From Neoarius graeffei (taxonomy: Eukaryota; Chordata; Actinopteri; Siluriformes; Ariidae): 64,000 nucleotides of DNA. A program made the position numbers and the translations under genes. The notes under the pieces were generated by a model. The model did no database searches. It had not been told where the DNA came from and saw only the letters and a program-made list of their open reading frames with translations. The stretch covers positions 15,883,656 through 15,947,655 of the forward strand of contig NC_083590.1 in assembly GCF_027579695.1 (NCBI RefSeq), read 5' to 3'. The stretch's first letter is position 1; each line of letters starts with the position of its first letter. Shown here one piece after another: positions 10,547 through 21,445 of this stretch.

Positions 10547-11878
10547 GTGAGGAGTGTCATTTCATGTGCATTATATTTAGGTCAACAACAGGCTGTCATG
10601 AAAAGACCAAACTTATTGAAGATTTCCGTAAAGTAACAATGTATGAATATACATCATATATATCAAATACATGTCATATATAAGTGTGTATCTTTTTATA
10701 AATGAGGTTAGCTTGTCTAGTGTAGCATGTTGTGGAGAATCATAGTATCATATCTATATTTCTGATAAAATTTTAGGTATGATACCGTGTATAACTCTCC
10801 TACTTATTGCTCATTTCATGGGGGGGAATTGCTGGCATGTGCCGCGCGGGAGCGTCTGCCCACATTTTTTTAGGCCGAGATGAACTTGTAGTTTTTGATT
10901 TAAAAAAATTTTTCCAATTTGTAATGCCCATTGTACATGCCTGTTCTTTAACTCAAAATCACCATCTCGATCTTCAAATTGACCGTATGGTATATGCATT
11001 ACATTACACAACATCCTGTCCAGATAAAACCTAGTTAGTACACACAACAGTTGAAAGGGAAGTGATGAGTGATGTTGAATGTTGCCTGCTTAATATGCAA
11101 GACCTCCTGCTACCATGATAACATCAGAAGAAAGCTTAAGAGAATTATATGACAGAACTTTTTTCTGGTTTGCACTTCATTTTAAAGGATTAGAGTATTC
11201 AAAGACATGAATAGCAAAAATGCAGAAATATAATACTGTAGAGCTCGTTTATATTAAAAGGTGCATTGATTTTTTGAAGTCATCAAATGTGAATTGATTA
11301 AAAACAAGTCTCTTGTACCATATTAATCATTTTCACCTGGTTGTCCACCAAGAAGGGAAATTTATTTCCAAATACATTGCAACTTTTTGCTGATAAAATT
11401 AATGGTTTTGGGGTAAAAAAAAAAAAAAGCCAAAAATCATTAGCGCCTGGAACCCCTGGGCCCTGCCCCCTTGGGCCATGGGCCCCGCCCTGGTTTTTTC
11501 AGACTTTTTAAATATTTTCCATTCTCATCCCTGTCTATAAATGCACTCTGTAGACTCTGGAGAAACAAGTTAATTTCCCTGTGTAGTGCACTATAAGTCT
11601 AGTAGAGAACCATCTGAGATTCAGTCTCTCTCTGTCTCTCTCTGATTAAAGTTCATGGTCTCTCTGCTGTTCTCTGTTCAGCTTCAGCTGCTGATGGTTT
11701 AATATCACACACAACAGAGGAGAGAAACTCAATATAACACTCAGTATTATCATTATTAATTACACTGTTAATGAGAATAAACAGGTGATATTAAAACCTT
11801 GTGACATTCTGAATAATAAAATTAATTTTACACTCATCGTTTTGAAAGTAAGAATTAAACCAAGATGAAAATCTGTTG

Positions 11879-12249
11879 GGGCGGCACGGTGGTGTAGTGG
11901 TTAGCGCTGTCGTCTCACAGCAAGAAGGTCTGGGTTTGAGCCCTGTGGCCGGCGAGGGCCTTTCTGTGTGGAGTTTGCATGTTCTCCCTGTGTCCTCGTG
12001 GGTTTCCTCCGGGTGCTCCGGTTTCCCCCACAGTCCAAAGACATGCAGGTTAGGTTAACTGGTGACTCTAAATTGACCGTAGGTGTGAATGTGAGTGTGA
12101 ATGGTTGTCTGTGTCTATGTGTCAGTCCTGTGATGGCCTGGCGACTTGTCCAGGGTGTACCCCGCCTTTCGCCTGTAGTCAGCTGGGATAGGCTCCAGCT
12201 TGCCTGCGACCCTGTAGAACAGGATAAAGCGGCTAGAGATAATGAGATG
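11879..12249 (+). mobile_element. tRNA-derived SINE, copy 1 (Mermaid-like)
   Basis: The head GGCGGCACGGTGGTGTAGTGG carries a pol III A-box-like motif (TGGTGTAGTGGTTAGC) and a B-box (GGTTTGAGCCC). A conserved body follows, with a GATGA-type 3' tail. It is flanked by a 16-bp target-site duplication at 11863-11878 and 12250-12265. Copy 2 lies at 57855-58227. It sits about 45 bp upstream of the exon 3 acceptor, so the duplicated target is intron sequence shared with exon 2. The name is from memory of catfish SINEs. Confidence 0.9.
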
Positions 12250-12294
12250 AGATGAAAATCTGTTGATGAAGTGTGTGTCATTGTGTCTCTGCAG

Positions 12295-12468
12295 GTTGAA
12301 GGAGTGTGGTGTCTCAGATGAAGGCTGTGCTGCTCTGAGTTCAGCTCTGAGATCAAACCCCTCACACCTGAGACAACTGAATCTGTCCTATAATAATCTG
12401 GGAGACTCAGGAGTGAAGCGTCTCTGTGCTGTACTGGAGAATCCTCACTGTAAACTGGAGATACTGGG
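12295..12468 (+). CDS. NLR LRR exon 3 (174 bp)
   Basis: The acceptor CTCTGCAG precedes 12295 and the donor GTAAGA follows 12468. It has the same 174-bp length and phase as exon 2. It encodes LKECGVSDEGCAALSSALRS, then NPSHLRQLNLSYNNLGDSG and VKRLCAVLENPHCKLEIL. It differs from exon 2 at only a few residues (KE for WG, RQ for RE, SY for TN). Those fall partly at variable, solvent-exposed LRR positions, as expected for a diversifying immune receptor. Confidence 0.92.
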
Positions 12469-12760
12469 GTAAGATCATCTCTCTGAGAGTCACATGACCT
12501 GCTCCTCAGTAAGACACATTATCTAATAGTGAGACTGAAGCAGAGGTTTTAGGTTCATCATCAATGTCCTGAGGAGGAAGATTGTTTCTGTTCACTGCAC
12601 ACTGATGATTTGTCACAGAGTCTTTGGGTCAGATGGACGTATGCGAGAAGCTGCAGCACAAAACGGGACTTGATCCGACTGCACTGTGTCTGAAATCACT
12701 GTGAAATTTACTACAACACTGTAACTAATCACACAAACTGCACCTGAGACACAAACTAAC
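12469..12760 (+). repeat. Duplicated intron segment, copy B
   Basis: Collinear, nearly identical copy of 8894-9200, downstream of the duplicated LRR exon. Confidence 0.85.
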
Positions 12761-13805
12761 TGCCCTCTGTGTGAGCTGCAGGGTTTAAAGCAGCAGTGAC
12801 ATGGTGGAAATGATCTCAGGAATATAGAGTTTAAAAACTAAAATGAGACGTTAATGCCATAGAACTGATGCAGAAATAATAAATAGATTTAAAAAAAAAA
12901 GGCTTTTAAATAAAAATAAAAATGGAGCAGGAAAGAACTTCCAATAAACTGCAAGCCACAACAACAATACTTTTATTTTGAATTTTTCAAACAGAAGGAA
13001 TAATAATAATTTAAAATAGTAAATAATCTTCCAGTCCATCTCTGTCAGTGGTGATTTGCTTTAAGACGGCACTGGAAGCCCGGCTTCCCCTCACATTTCA
13101 TTAAAATGCAGCAATGAAAAGTTTCCCAAAGTGTCTATTTTATTCATCAGTCTTGGTGGTGGTCAATATTTTAGTGACTCAGATTGCAGTGAGATACTCC
13201 ATCAATATCACGCTGTTTGTTCACTAAACTCAAACTGTTTATTTTGCCAAAGTGTCTGTCTGGTCATTTTGAGCCCCGCCCAGACGCACCACTTCACTGG
13301 GAGGGAATGGAGTGTGGGCGAGTGTGTTTTCACAGGGGAAAAAAAAAACATCTCAGCAGGAGAGAGAGAGAGAGAGAGAACTGTAATGAAGAATAGATGT
13401 TTTCTGAAATTAAAATTCTTTCACATACTTGGAAAAATTCACCAATTTTAAGACCCAAAAAATGTTTCTTAATAAATAACAGGGGATTTAAAAAAATTAT
13501 TTCACTACTTGTGTTTGCAAAAAAGTTTTGAAGACTTTGACATTACCTGGTTTTCTTTAATAATAAAACATGGTCTAATCTTCATCCGAGTCAGAATCAT
13601 AGACAAACACATTCTGTCTAAAGAAAACAGTCACACTTGTTCTCATCAGTCCTGAATAAACCATTTAAACATTCACACTCTGGGGTTTAAAAAGTGTGTG
13701 AACCTCTGAGCGAACGGCTTCTCCAAGAGCTCATTAGAAAGCAAAGCAAAAACATCAAAGCAAATCTTTATGTTCATAAACTGAGGCAGTGAAGTGTGTG
13801 TCAGT

Positions 13806-14518
13806 CAGTGCGTTTACATGCACATAGAGAAAATCGAATTTCTGCCGTAGCTCGACTGAAATCGAAGTTGTAAATGCCATGGAAACACCTTAGCTCGGCT
13901 GAAATCGAACCGAACTGGATTTCTCGTAATCGAACTATGCGACCTAGATTATGCGATTGTAGCCGAGCTACTTAGTGCATGTAAACCCTACCGAGCTACG
14001 TAGTCGAGCTACTTACTTCAGCACTGCCCCTTCCGGGAGTGACGAGACCACAAGCAGGAAACACAACAGCCTCGGTCGGCATGACACTTCACCTTAGCCG
14101 CCACTTTATTAGGAACACTTGTGTCTGGGCATGTACGCACCCATTTCCAATTAGTTGGTAAGTTATTAGCATGTTAGCAGGCTAACAGTTAATATGTTCA
14201 CCATTACAGATCAACTTCAACTTAGTGGCCATTTTATTAGGAACACTTCTGTTCGTACATACAAACACTCTTCTTGTGAACACGGAACTGATAACTTTGT
14301 TTATACTCTTGAATAGCTCTTCTTCATGACGACAACCGGAAGTGCACCAACACGATGGGGCGTGTAGCGCCACCTGTGGCTCGGGTGCACAATGTACCTC
14401 ACACAATAGCTCGATTTCCTTGTGTGCATGTAGGATTGGATTTCTCTGGCACCCCTGCTGGGACCCTTTGCTCGATTACCGACAGCAGCTCGATTTGGAT
14501 GTGCATGTAAACGCACTG
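13806..14518. mobile_element. TIR element CAGTGCGTTTACATGCAC abutting an LRR splice acceptor
   Basis: The inverted ends are CAGTGCGTTTACATGCAC and its reverse complement at 14501-14518. There is no ORF of note. Inside are two related stretches about 125 bp apart (ACTTTATTAGGAACACTT at 14103 and a near copy at 14231). Comparison with the introns before exons 2 and 3 (GTGTGTGTCATTGTGTCTC) shows the insertion split that sequence about 15 bp before the exon 4 AG. The TSD is short and not certain. Confidence 0.75.
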
Positions 14519-14533
14519 ATTGTGTCTCTGCAG

Positions 14534-14707
14534 GTTGTATAATTGTGGTGTCTCAGAAGAAGGCTGTACTGCTCTTGCTTCAGCTCTGAGATCAAATCCC
14601 TCACACCTGAGAGAACTGAATCTGGTTGGGAATAAAATAGAAGACTCAGGAAAGAAGCTGCTCTCTGCTCTTAAGGATGATGAACATTACAAACTACAGG
14701 AACTCTG
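14534..14707 (+). CDS. NLR LRR exon 4 (174 bp)
   Basis: The acceptor CTCTGCAG precedes 14534 and the donor GTAAGT follows 14707. It encodes LYNCGVSEEGCTALASALRS, then NPSHLRELNLVGNKIEDSG and KKLLSALKDDEHYKLQEL. The diverged last repeat (KDDEHYKLQELW) is the form usually found in the terminal LRR exon of fish NLR-C genes, so this may be the last LRR of the gene. No PRY-SPRY (B30.2) exon is recognisable in the next 3 kb. Confidence 0.9.
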
Positions 14708-15602
14708 GTAAGTAATAACCTTTTTAGGTGAATGTTGGGGGGGAAAAGAATAATAATTTAACCTCTATCATTTTCCTTTAATTTCAGTAAATGTTACATG
14801 GCCAGGTCATGAAACCAGTTTTAGAAATTTTCACTGTGTTCTATTTAATCCGACTTTTTCCTCCCAGTTGTCTTTAATGCTGTTTGTTGTTCAGTAAAAT
14901 TGATTTTAAATTAATCTGAAAGCAGAAGATGGAGTCAGTCAGAGTCTCCAAAATGTCCCGTCTGAGTGCATGAGAGTGATTGTAAATGAACACCTCGTCT
15001 CCTTGTGACACCCTGCTGTCTCTGACTTCATCCTGCTGCTTTTGTCTGAATAAGATGATCTCGGCTTTTCCCTGTTTCTGATCAGCAGCACACTTTCTTC
15101 TCAACTCTCCTCAAAACTCAGTAAAACGATCATCTTTAATGCCACACTGCCACAAATATTTGATTTAAGGAGCCACTTTACTCACTCTGACACTCCTTCC
15201 TGCTCTCCACCTCCACACCGTGTCTTCTGTCGTTCCTGTAAAATTCACCTCGGCTTCTTCTTAAAGTCTGCACTTAAATCTACATGTAGAACAAGAGATC
15301 AAACCCACCGCAGTGTTAGTTACTGTTTAAAAAGCTCCAAAGCCTGTGATTGGATAAGAGCAGTGATGTGATGGGAAACGTCTGCTCACTTTCCTATTAG
15401 ATCTTGTGGAAGTTCTCATTTGTTGGAGCTCAATGTTAAAACACATATTATATAAGACTGAATAAATGTTGAATTAAATTATAAACAGGAGATAATAATG
15501 TTTCTCTTGGAGCAGAGATGATTACATGCTGTTGCTCATGAAGTACCACAGTCCAGTGTGTGGGGATTAATCCAGATGTTTTTCTTTTATTTTCAGGTTT
15601 TG

Positions 15603-15647
<45 letters not shown>

Positions 15648-16838
15648 ATGAAGACTCTGGTGTTCCTGCATTTCCATGTTGGGGAACACACAACACATTC
15701 GTAAACACGTCAGTCATTTAGTTCTAACAAATGAAAGAGACTCGGAGACGTGGTCAGTGTGTGTTCATGGTGCACAGTGAATCAGACTGCACACAATTCT
15801 ACACTGAATGTGGAACAACTTGTGATCTGCATGAAACTGCCTGGACCTCAGTCCCTTAAAAACCCTGAAAGAGCAGGTGAAAAAGCACAGGGACTCAAGC
15901 TGAACCCAGTCAGTGGAAGAGGGAGCTGAAATGGACAGGAACAGTTTCAGGACATTGGTGGGATTCTCACCTGACAGGATCAGCATTTGGGGAGTTAATC
16001 TGAGGAAGCCCCGAGGAGACTCACTACAAGGCACATTTATCTCTTTGTCCTTTGGTTGGCATTTAATATACACTCACTGAGCACTTTGTTAGGAACACCT
16101 GGATGGAACCGCCTTGTCGATGAGAGGGTTCACCGGGGAACGGCCAGACTGGTTTGAGCTGACAGAAAGGCTACAGTAACTCAGATAACCACTCTGTACA
16201 ATTGTGGTGAGCAGAAAAGCATCTCAAAATGCACAACACACTGAACACTGAGGTGGATAACCATGTCGGGTTCCACTTCTGTCAGAGGATCAGTGTCATC
16301 CCTTTTATTTAAGCATATACTACTTACATCATGTTGCACAGTCGTATCAGTCAAGTAGAATTTGAAGAATTAAATGTATAATATTTAAGTGTGATGATTA
16401 ATATGTGATTTATTTTCTGTTTTATAAAATTAGTTTCTGTATTAAAACTCTTGTTTTTTTTTAAAAGCAAAAAAGGCAACAGTTACTGAAAATAAATTTA
16501 TGTACAACACATGGGTGTTAGTACTCGGACGGAAAAATGGATTTCCCTCAATCAAATCGCCAAAGTTTCATTTTCAGCGTCTGTGTAATTTCTGATTTAC
16601 TGTGTCAATACTTTGTCGCTTGTCTTGTTCTGTGGTGGTTTGTATTTGTCACTATTACTTAGCAATACTCAGGTTTTAAACGCGTCTTTATATAAATTCT
16701 GATTGTTTCTGATGTCGACCCATGTTTAGTCCTCCTTTACACTGGATTCAATCATGTAACTTTTGGATAGATTTTCCTGAAAATATGCCACAGTATTTAG
16801 AAATCTGTTAAAAAAAAAAAAAGGAGAGAATTAAACAG
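14708..16838. other. Non-coding stretch downstream of LRR exons
   Basis: Contains a (GT)n tract at 15606-15645. At about 16066-16300 there is a fragment of a dispersed fish repeat (GCACTTTGTTAGGAACACCTGG, then a segment ending in GGGTTCCACTTCTGTCAG). No B30.2 exon or other gene was found. Small ORFs on both strands show no recognisable domain. Confidence 0.5.
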
Positions 16839-17075
16839 TTGGACCAGGGCATTAAAAATAAATGGAGGGACGACTGGCTCAAATTAGTTGATAAATATGT
16901 TCAGCCACGAGAAACATGGCGTCGGAAACTTATTGACATGTCTGGAGTTGTGATTTGCCTTTTATGTCATGAGGAAAAGACCTACAGCCAGAACGGAAAG
17001 AAGGTGCTTTAAAAGCATGCAAACGACGACCAGAATGATGAAAAAGCCGTTGTTCAGCAGGCACTCACACAGACG
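16839..17075 (+). pseudogene. Zinc-finger-like exon remnant, probably transposase-derived
   Basis: From 16839 a frame reads QLDQGIKNKWRDDWLKLVDK, then a C-x2-C pair in VICLLCHEEKTY and KHANDDQNDE. There is an in-frame TAA at 17009-17011, and the segment ends at a GTGAGT donor (17076). An acceptor-like AAACAG precedes it. The layout (an acidic W-rich lead, CxxC, then a late His, then a donor) resembles the N-terminal finger exons of hAT-type transposases. I do not recognise the exact family. Confidence 0.4.
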
Positions 17076-17907
17076 TTGTGAGTAAACAGACGTAACTGAG
17101 TAATTAACCGATTATCGCTCACACGCCATATTGACTGGCACAGTATATTGGGTCGACCCCCTTCCTACACCCTTACACTGAAAAGCAGGAGCCTGAATTT
17201 TGGAGAAATTTTAAATGTTTACTGGTGAAATAATGTGTTGGATTTTACTGTTTACAGATTTAACAAAATGTTCCATAAAACTGGCTTCATAAACTTCCCT
17301 TTATTTGTAATAGTTCTAAAGAAGTTAGAATTTTATATAATTTTTTGAATGAAAAATTGTCTGAATTTTGAGAAATAAAAAAAAATATTGAAGATTATTT
17401 TTGGATATCAGCCATATGAATGTAAACCAAAACCAACATAATTTTTTAAAAATCTTTTATATTTTTATAAAACTTCGGAAAAATTTGAATTTTAAGAATT
17501 ACTCTGAAAAGTACATTTTTATTAAAATTACATTTTAAAAAATCTCCTGAATGTACAAGATAAAATGTAAATGACGAAGTAGAACCCGGTTGGCATAATT
17601 TATAAATGTACACCATGCATTTAGAGTACTAGTGTTTTGATTTTCATAGATACGTATAATTATTTGATTTTTTTTTTTCCTTCTCAGAAAAAAAGTGTAA
17701 GGCAGTGAATCCTAGGGCAACCTCCAACCCTGGCTCTGCTTTTTTTTTTGCTTGTCTGGTGTAATAAAATTACAGATGTAGACAATTGAATAAAATTAAC
17801 GTGTTCCATTTTATTGACTCCAGATTTAAGACCTGTTTTAGTGCAGAAATGCCATCAGAAAATCCAGTGGAACATTTTCCTGTGGTGCATGTTAACATCA
17901 TTCAGAC

Positions 17908-18809
17908 TGTGATGACGCGACTTTGGTCTTGTCACCCGTGTCATAGACATTAAAGACGATAAGCGTGCTTTGTTTTTAGTGCTTGTTAAAGTATGGGTGC
18001 ACACATACTGATAGCGGCACAACAAACATTACGAACACCAACATTACACGCATGGATACGGCAACATCATTTCCTTGTGGTATGTCTCGTTTATGTAGAA
18101 ATGTTCTTGGGCATGTTTGTAAAGATGTTAGCGTTTTTATAAGATTTAGGGAGCCCTCTTTACTTGTATTTATGTTTGTGACAGTGTTTTATAAAAATAA
18201 GAACTTACCGGCTTTGTAGTTGTTCCACCTCTGAGCGGAGAAACCGAGCGCACCATGCAAGGAGCTTATATTGTTTGGGCGCGTTCACGCCTGCGCATGG
18301 TTGCGCCTCGGAGAATTAATTATCTTTTTGTTTGCTTTATTAGTGTATGTATATGCTTATTATTTTTCTGTTAAAGGCCTGATTTAGTTATTTGTGTTAT
18401 TGGTACCATTTTACAGACTTTATTTAGTTATTTCTGTTTTTTTCGTGTTAATCCCCCTCTGGTTTGTTATGGTATTGGATTGGTCCAGGACAGAGCGTGG
18501 GAATTGTTCTCTATTTAAAGCGCACCTTCTCAGTCACTCAGGAAGGTCGGTAGGTGAAGGATGTGTTATACTGTTTGTGACTTTGTAGTGCTATTCCAAA
18601 GCGCATTATCTCAGCTGTGAGATTTTCCTTGGATTTTTTTTTTGTAATTGTTTTTGTGTAGTTTTTGAATTTTTTGTTGGGACTCTGGTGGAATATTTGT
18701 AACTGGTGGATAATAATAATAAAAAAAAAAAAAAATCACGTCGACAATTTCTCGCTTCTGCAACATTTTTGGTGCCAATCAAAGATCCCTCGACACTCTA
18801 CCTTTCACA
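17908..18809 (+). mobile_element. Gmr1-type gypsy 5' LTR
   Basis: A 902-bp terminal repeat starting TGTGATGACG and ending CTTTCACA. It is almost identical to 33095-33998, differing mainly in T and A run lengths and one C/T. The TSD CAGAC is at 17903-17907. A primer-binding-site-like TGGTGGCAGCGG begins at 18812. Confidence 0.93.
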
Positions 18810-18811
18810 TT

Positions 18812-18829
18812 TGGTGGCAGCGGTGTTTT
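18812..18829 (+). promoter_or_regulatory. Gmr1 element primer binding site
   Basis: TGGTGGCAGCGGTG starts 2 bp after the 5' LTR. The leading TGG would pair with a tRNA CCA end. The tRNA was not identified. Confidence 0.6.
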
Positions 18830-18885
18830 TTCAGTGTCAAAGAAGGTGGCACCCAACGATGTCGCAGTAGGTGAGGCAGGCACCT

Positions 18886-19090
18886 TGTTGGGTTCGCCCA
18901 GAAAGAGACCCCGATTCCTTCGTGCTGATGCCTTCCCCTCGGGCCCGGGACGAGTCAATTTGCTCAAAAACGGACAGGAGAACACGTGTGGGTTGTTCAC
19001 ATGTCAGTTTATTCGCTTGCTTCGTCAGAATGAAAACATTTGTGGGACTGTATTATAGTGTTGCTATGTGTGTGTGTGTGTGTGTGTAAT

Positions 19091-19125
<35 letters not shown>

Positions 19126-20030
19126 GAGTGTGTGTCTATGTAATGTGTAATGATCATAATATAATAACATATTTTTGCTGACAGTAAGGTACAGATATTA
19201 TGTCTGATTCTTGGAATGTTAAACATAGACACTAGAAGGTCAACAGCACACAGTTTGCACAGAAAGGATCTGAATAATTCTTATAATTAACATGAATAAT
19301 TCTGAACACATGAATGTAAATGTCAGTAAATTACATCTTGATTATTTTGATTCCATCAACATAAGTAAAATAACAAATGCTCTTAATAATGAATATTGTA
19401 AGAGGATAAACATAAAAAAAAAATAAGAACAACTTAACCACAAGAACAATGAGAATATGTCTGATAGAGAGAGAACAATTAAACCACTAACAGGATTAAA
19501 CTTATAACTAAATTAGGTTAATGCTCTTAAACTAAAAATCCTTAGAATCATAAGATCTTAATTATAATTAATTATAATTATGAAACTAATCTAGAACTAT
19601 GAAACTAACATTAATCACGGAATTAATCATTAATTACGGGATCTATAAAACTAACATTAATCATTACCATAGTATATTTCAGTATATTTCATAGCCTTTA
19701 TGAAGCCATGACCTAAGATTCAACTGAATGAATAAGCATGATCGTGAACTTTAAGTCTACTATTTCTGAGTGTGGTCTGACACTAAGACAGACCTTCAGA
19801 CTCTGTTTTCAAAATACACATTCAAAATACACATTCATAAACAAAATGTTCCCAAACATTGCCCAATGCCTGGCCGGACTAAGGTCGTTTGGTGTATTCA
19901 TCAGAATAAGGAGAATTAATATTTTTCACTAAGATTCTACATACTACATATACCTATATCTTTATTCAACCTACTGATTCTGATTCATATTCTGATCATA
20001 ATCTACATATAATAAAATTTGACCCCAACA
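18886..20030 (-). mobile_element. ERV 3' LTR (minus-strand provirus)
   Basis: 1145 bp, starting TGTTGGG and ending CCCCAACA on plus. It is nearly identical to 27479-28642. Differences are mainly TG-repeat length, a missing TTTCA(A/G)TATA unit and a few bases. On the minus strand it is preceded by the polypurine tract AAAGGGGGGAAC (20031-20042). Confidence 0.93.
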
Positions 20031-20113
20031 GTTCCCCCCTTTAATACTAATCATAGTATTAACTAGATTTTGATTAAGTAAACATGTAAGTAAGATTATG
20101 ATTAAGATTAGTG

Positions 20114-21445
20114 TTACACCCTAGCAGGACGATAATATACATTGTTCTCTCTATGCAGAGGTTTGCGGGTAAGACTATTTATCATCTTATGCATTCTGTC
20201 CATCAAACATCTCAAAATGCAAGGTCCCAGGAAAATAAACAAAAGAACAATCACCACTACAGGAATACACATAGAAAAAATAGCAGACCAACTAGACCAA
20301 TTACCAAACAGTCCAGAAAACCACACCCACCCTGCCGTATCCCCATGTTCATCATGTTCTAGTTGTTGAGCAATTTGTCTCATTTGATGTACGGCTGCAC
20401 CTATTTCACCATCCGGGTTATCATTAGTGGGAATAAAAGTGCAACAGCTGTCTCCAATCATAGCACAAACACCCCCCTTTTCTGCTAACAAAATATCAAG
20501 GGCCATACGATTTTGAGTAGTCATTAGACGCAGGGAGGTTAATTCTGTTCTAATACCATCGACGGCTTTAATGGTTTCATTAACAAAGCTGGCCAAGCGA
20601 TAATGTGTTAATTCTACATTCTTCCATAAATCAGCTACACCAAAATGAGGAAACATTGATGTCCAAAACCGGTGCCACCTCGTAGTAAGATGATGTTCCA
20701 AGGGTGGAAAATTATGAATAACATCTCGTTTTGGGCGATGAGCAGAGAAAGGATGGATAGCAGTGATAGCGTTTTTGAGTTGTATGGGAGCGCAAATGCC
20801 TGACCACTTGGTGGGAAATGAAACAAGGAGATTACTATTACCGCAGTACCAGTACCAGTTTAATGCTAATTTAACACCAGGATAATTATTAGGGTGTGGT
20901 GGAACGCAATTAGGATGAGCCCTACATGTATTCTTGATATATCCGATACTGTTGAGTGTACAATCGGTTAGCGGAGGGTTACATCGACATGAATTCGGGA
21001 CCCAGCGAGGACATGGAGAGGTGACGGAATTCTGATCATATATCTGCTTGCATTGAGACTTAGGAATGTGTCCTAAATAAATGTTACTTTTTTGAGAGTA
21101 ATTCATTCTAAAACAATGAGGGAAAGTGAAATTAGAAGGCATATCTACTTTTAGAGTAGTGAGAATAGAATCTTGTAATATAATGTCGGAGGTGTTTGTG
21201 CCATGTACTGAAGAAGTTTGGTTTAACTTTGCTACCACAGAAGGGTGAGGATAGTAATTACAGAAAGGGCCCCAAAATTTAGAAGGTTGGCCTTTTGGCC
21301 CCCAAGCATAATATAAAGCTTCAGAGCATAACGGCAAAGGTGGGCGTGTAATAATAGTGGAGGATGGCATCAAATGACATACATAACAACTTTCATTTGT
21401 GTGAGCCCGTGCAGTCCAGTTAGCGAATTGCCAGAAGATGTTGTC
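20114..21445 (-). CDS. env: ERV envelope glycoprotein (Env)
   Basis: The open frame runs from just after a TGA (21446-21448) to the stop at 20114. The N-terminal region includes an NxT site and a CxxC (NESCYVC) around 21380-21440. Numbering from 21373, a furin-type site RPKR lies at residues 213-216. It is followed by a fusion-peptide-like and heptad region, then CAMIGDSCC (CX6CC, residues 303-311), a membrane-spanning segment at about 366-388 and a short cytoplasmic tail. Several N-glycosylation sites (NQTS, NFTF, NYSQ) lie in SU. This layout is of a gammaretrovirus-type Env, similar to those in fish. No signal peptide is seen in this frame. A leader could be joined by splicing, or is lost. 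Surface and fusion function is inferred from the family. Confidence 0.85.
   Translation of the reverse strand, partial: DNIFWQFANWTARAHTNESCYVCHLMPSSTIITRPPLPLCSEALYYAWGPKGQPSKFWGPFCNYYPHPSVVAKLNQTSSVHGTNTSDIILQDSILTTLKVDMPSNFTFPHCFRMNYSQKSNIYLGHIPKSQCKQIYDQNSVTSPCPRWVPNSCRCNPPLTDCTLNSIGYIKNTCRAHPNCVPPHPNNYPGVKLALNWYWYCGNSNLLVSFPTKWSGICAPIQLKNAITAIHPFSAHRPKRDVIHNFPPLEHHLTTRWHRFWTSMFPHFGVADLWKNVELTHYRLASFVNETIKAVDGIRTELTSLRLMTTQNRMALDILLAEKGGVCAMIGDSCCTFIPTNDNPDGEIGAAVHQMRQIAQQLEHDEHGDTAGWVWFSGLFGNWSSWSAIFSMCIPVVVIVLLFIFLGPCILRCLMDRMHKMINSLTRKPLHRENNVYYRPARV

Larger units (their letters stand above)
9840..11533 (+). mobile_element. hAT-like transposon with 6-bp flanking repeat, inside NLR intron
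   Basis: The ends are CAGGGATGAGAAT (9840) and its inverse ATTCTCATCCCTG (11533), flanked by TCTATA at 9834-9839 and 11534-11539. Inside is a small zinc-finger exon (about 10350-10546) with SDYIESPCLIR, then FARCTVCSSGF and a conserved ...GHVE splice boundary. It matches transposase N-terminal exons of hAT-derived genes. No catalytic domain remains, so this copy is non-autonomous. A 95-bp MITE has inserted at 10110-10201. The 6-bp duplication differs from the 8 bp usual for hATs and may indicate a hAT6-type group. Confidence 0.75.

Noticed and set aside
14708..17900. PRY-SPRY (B30.2) exon expected after NLR LRR exons
   Set aside because: No LDP or other B30.2 motif in any frame. The ORFs there are short and patternless.
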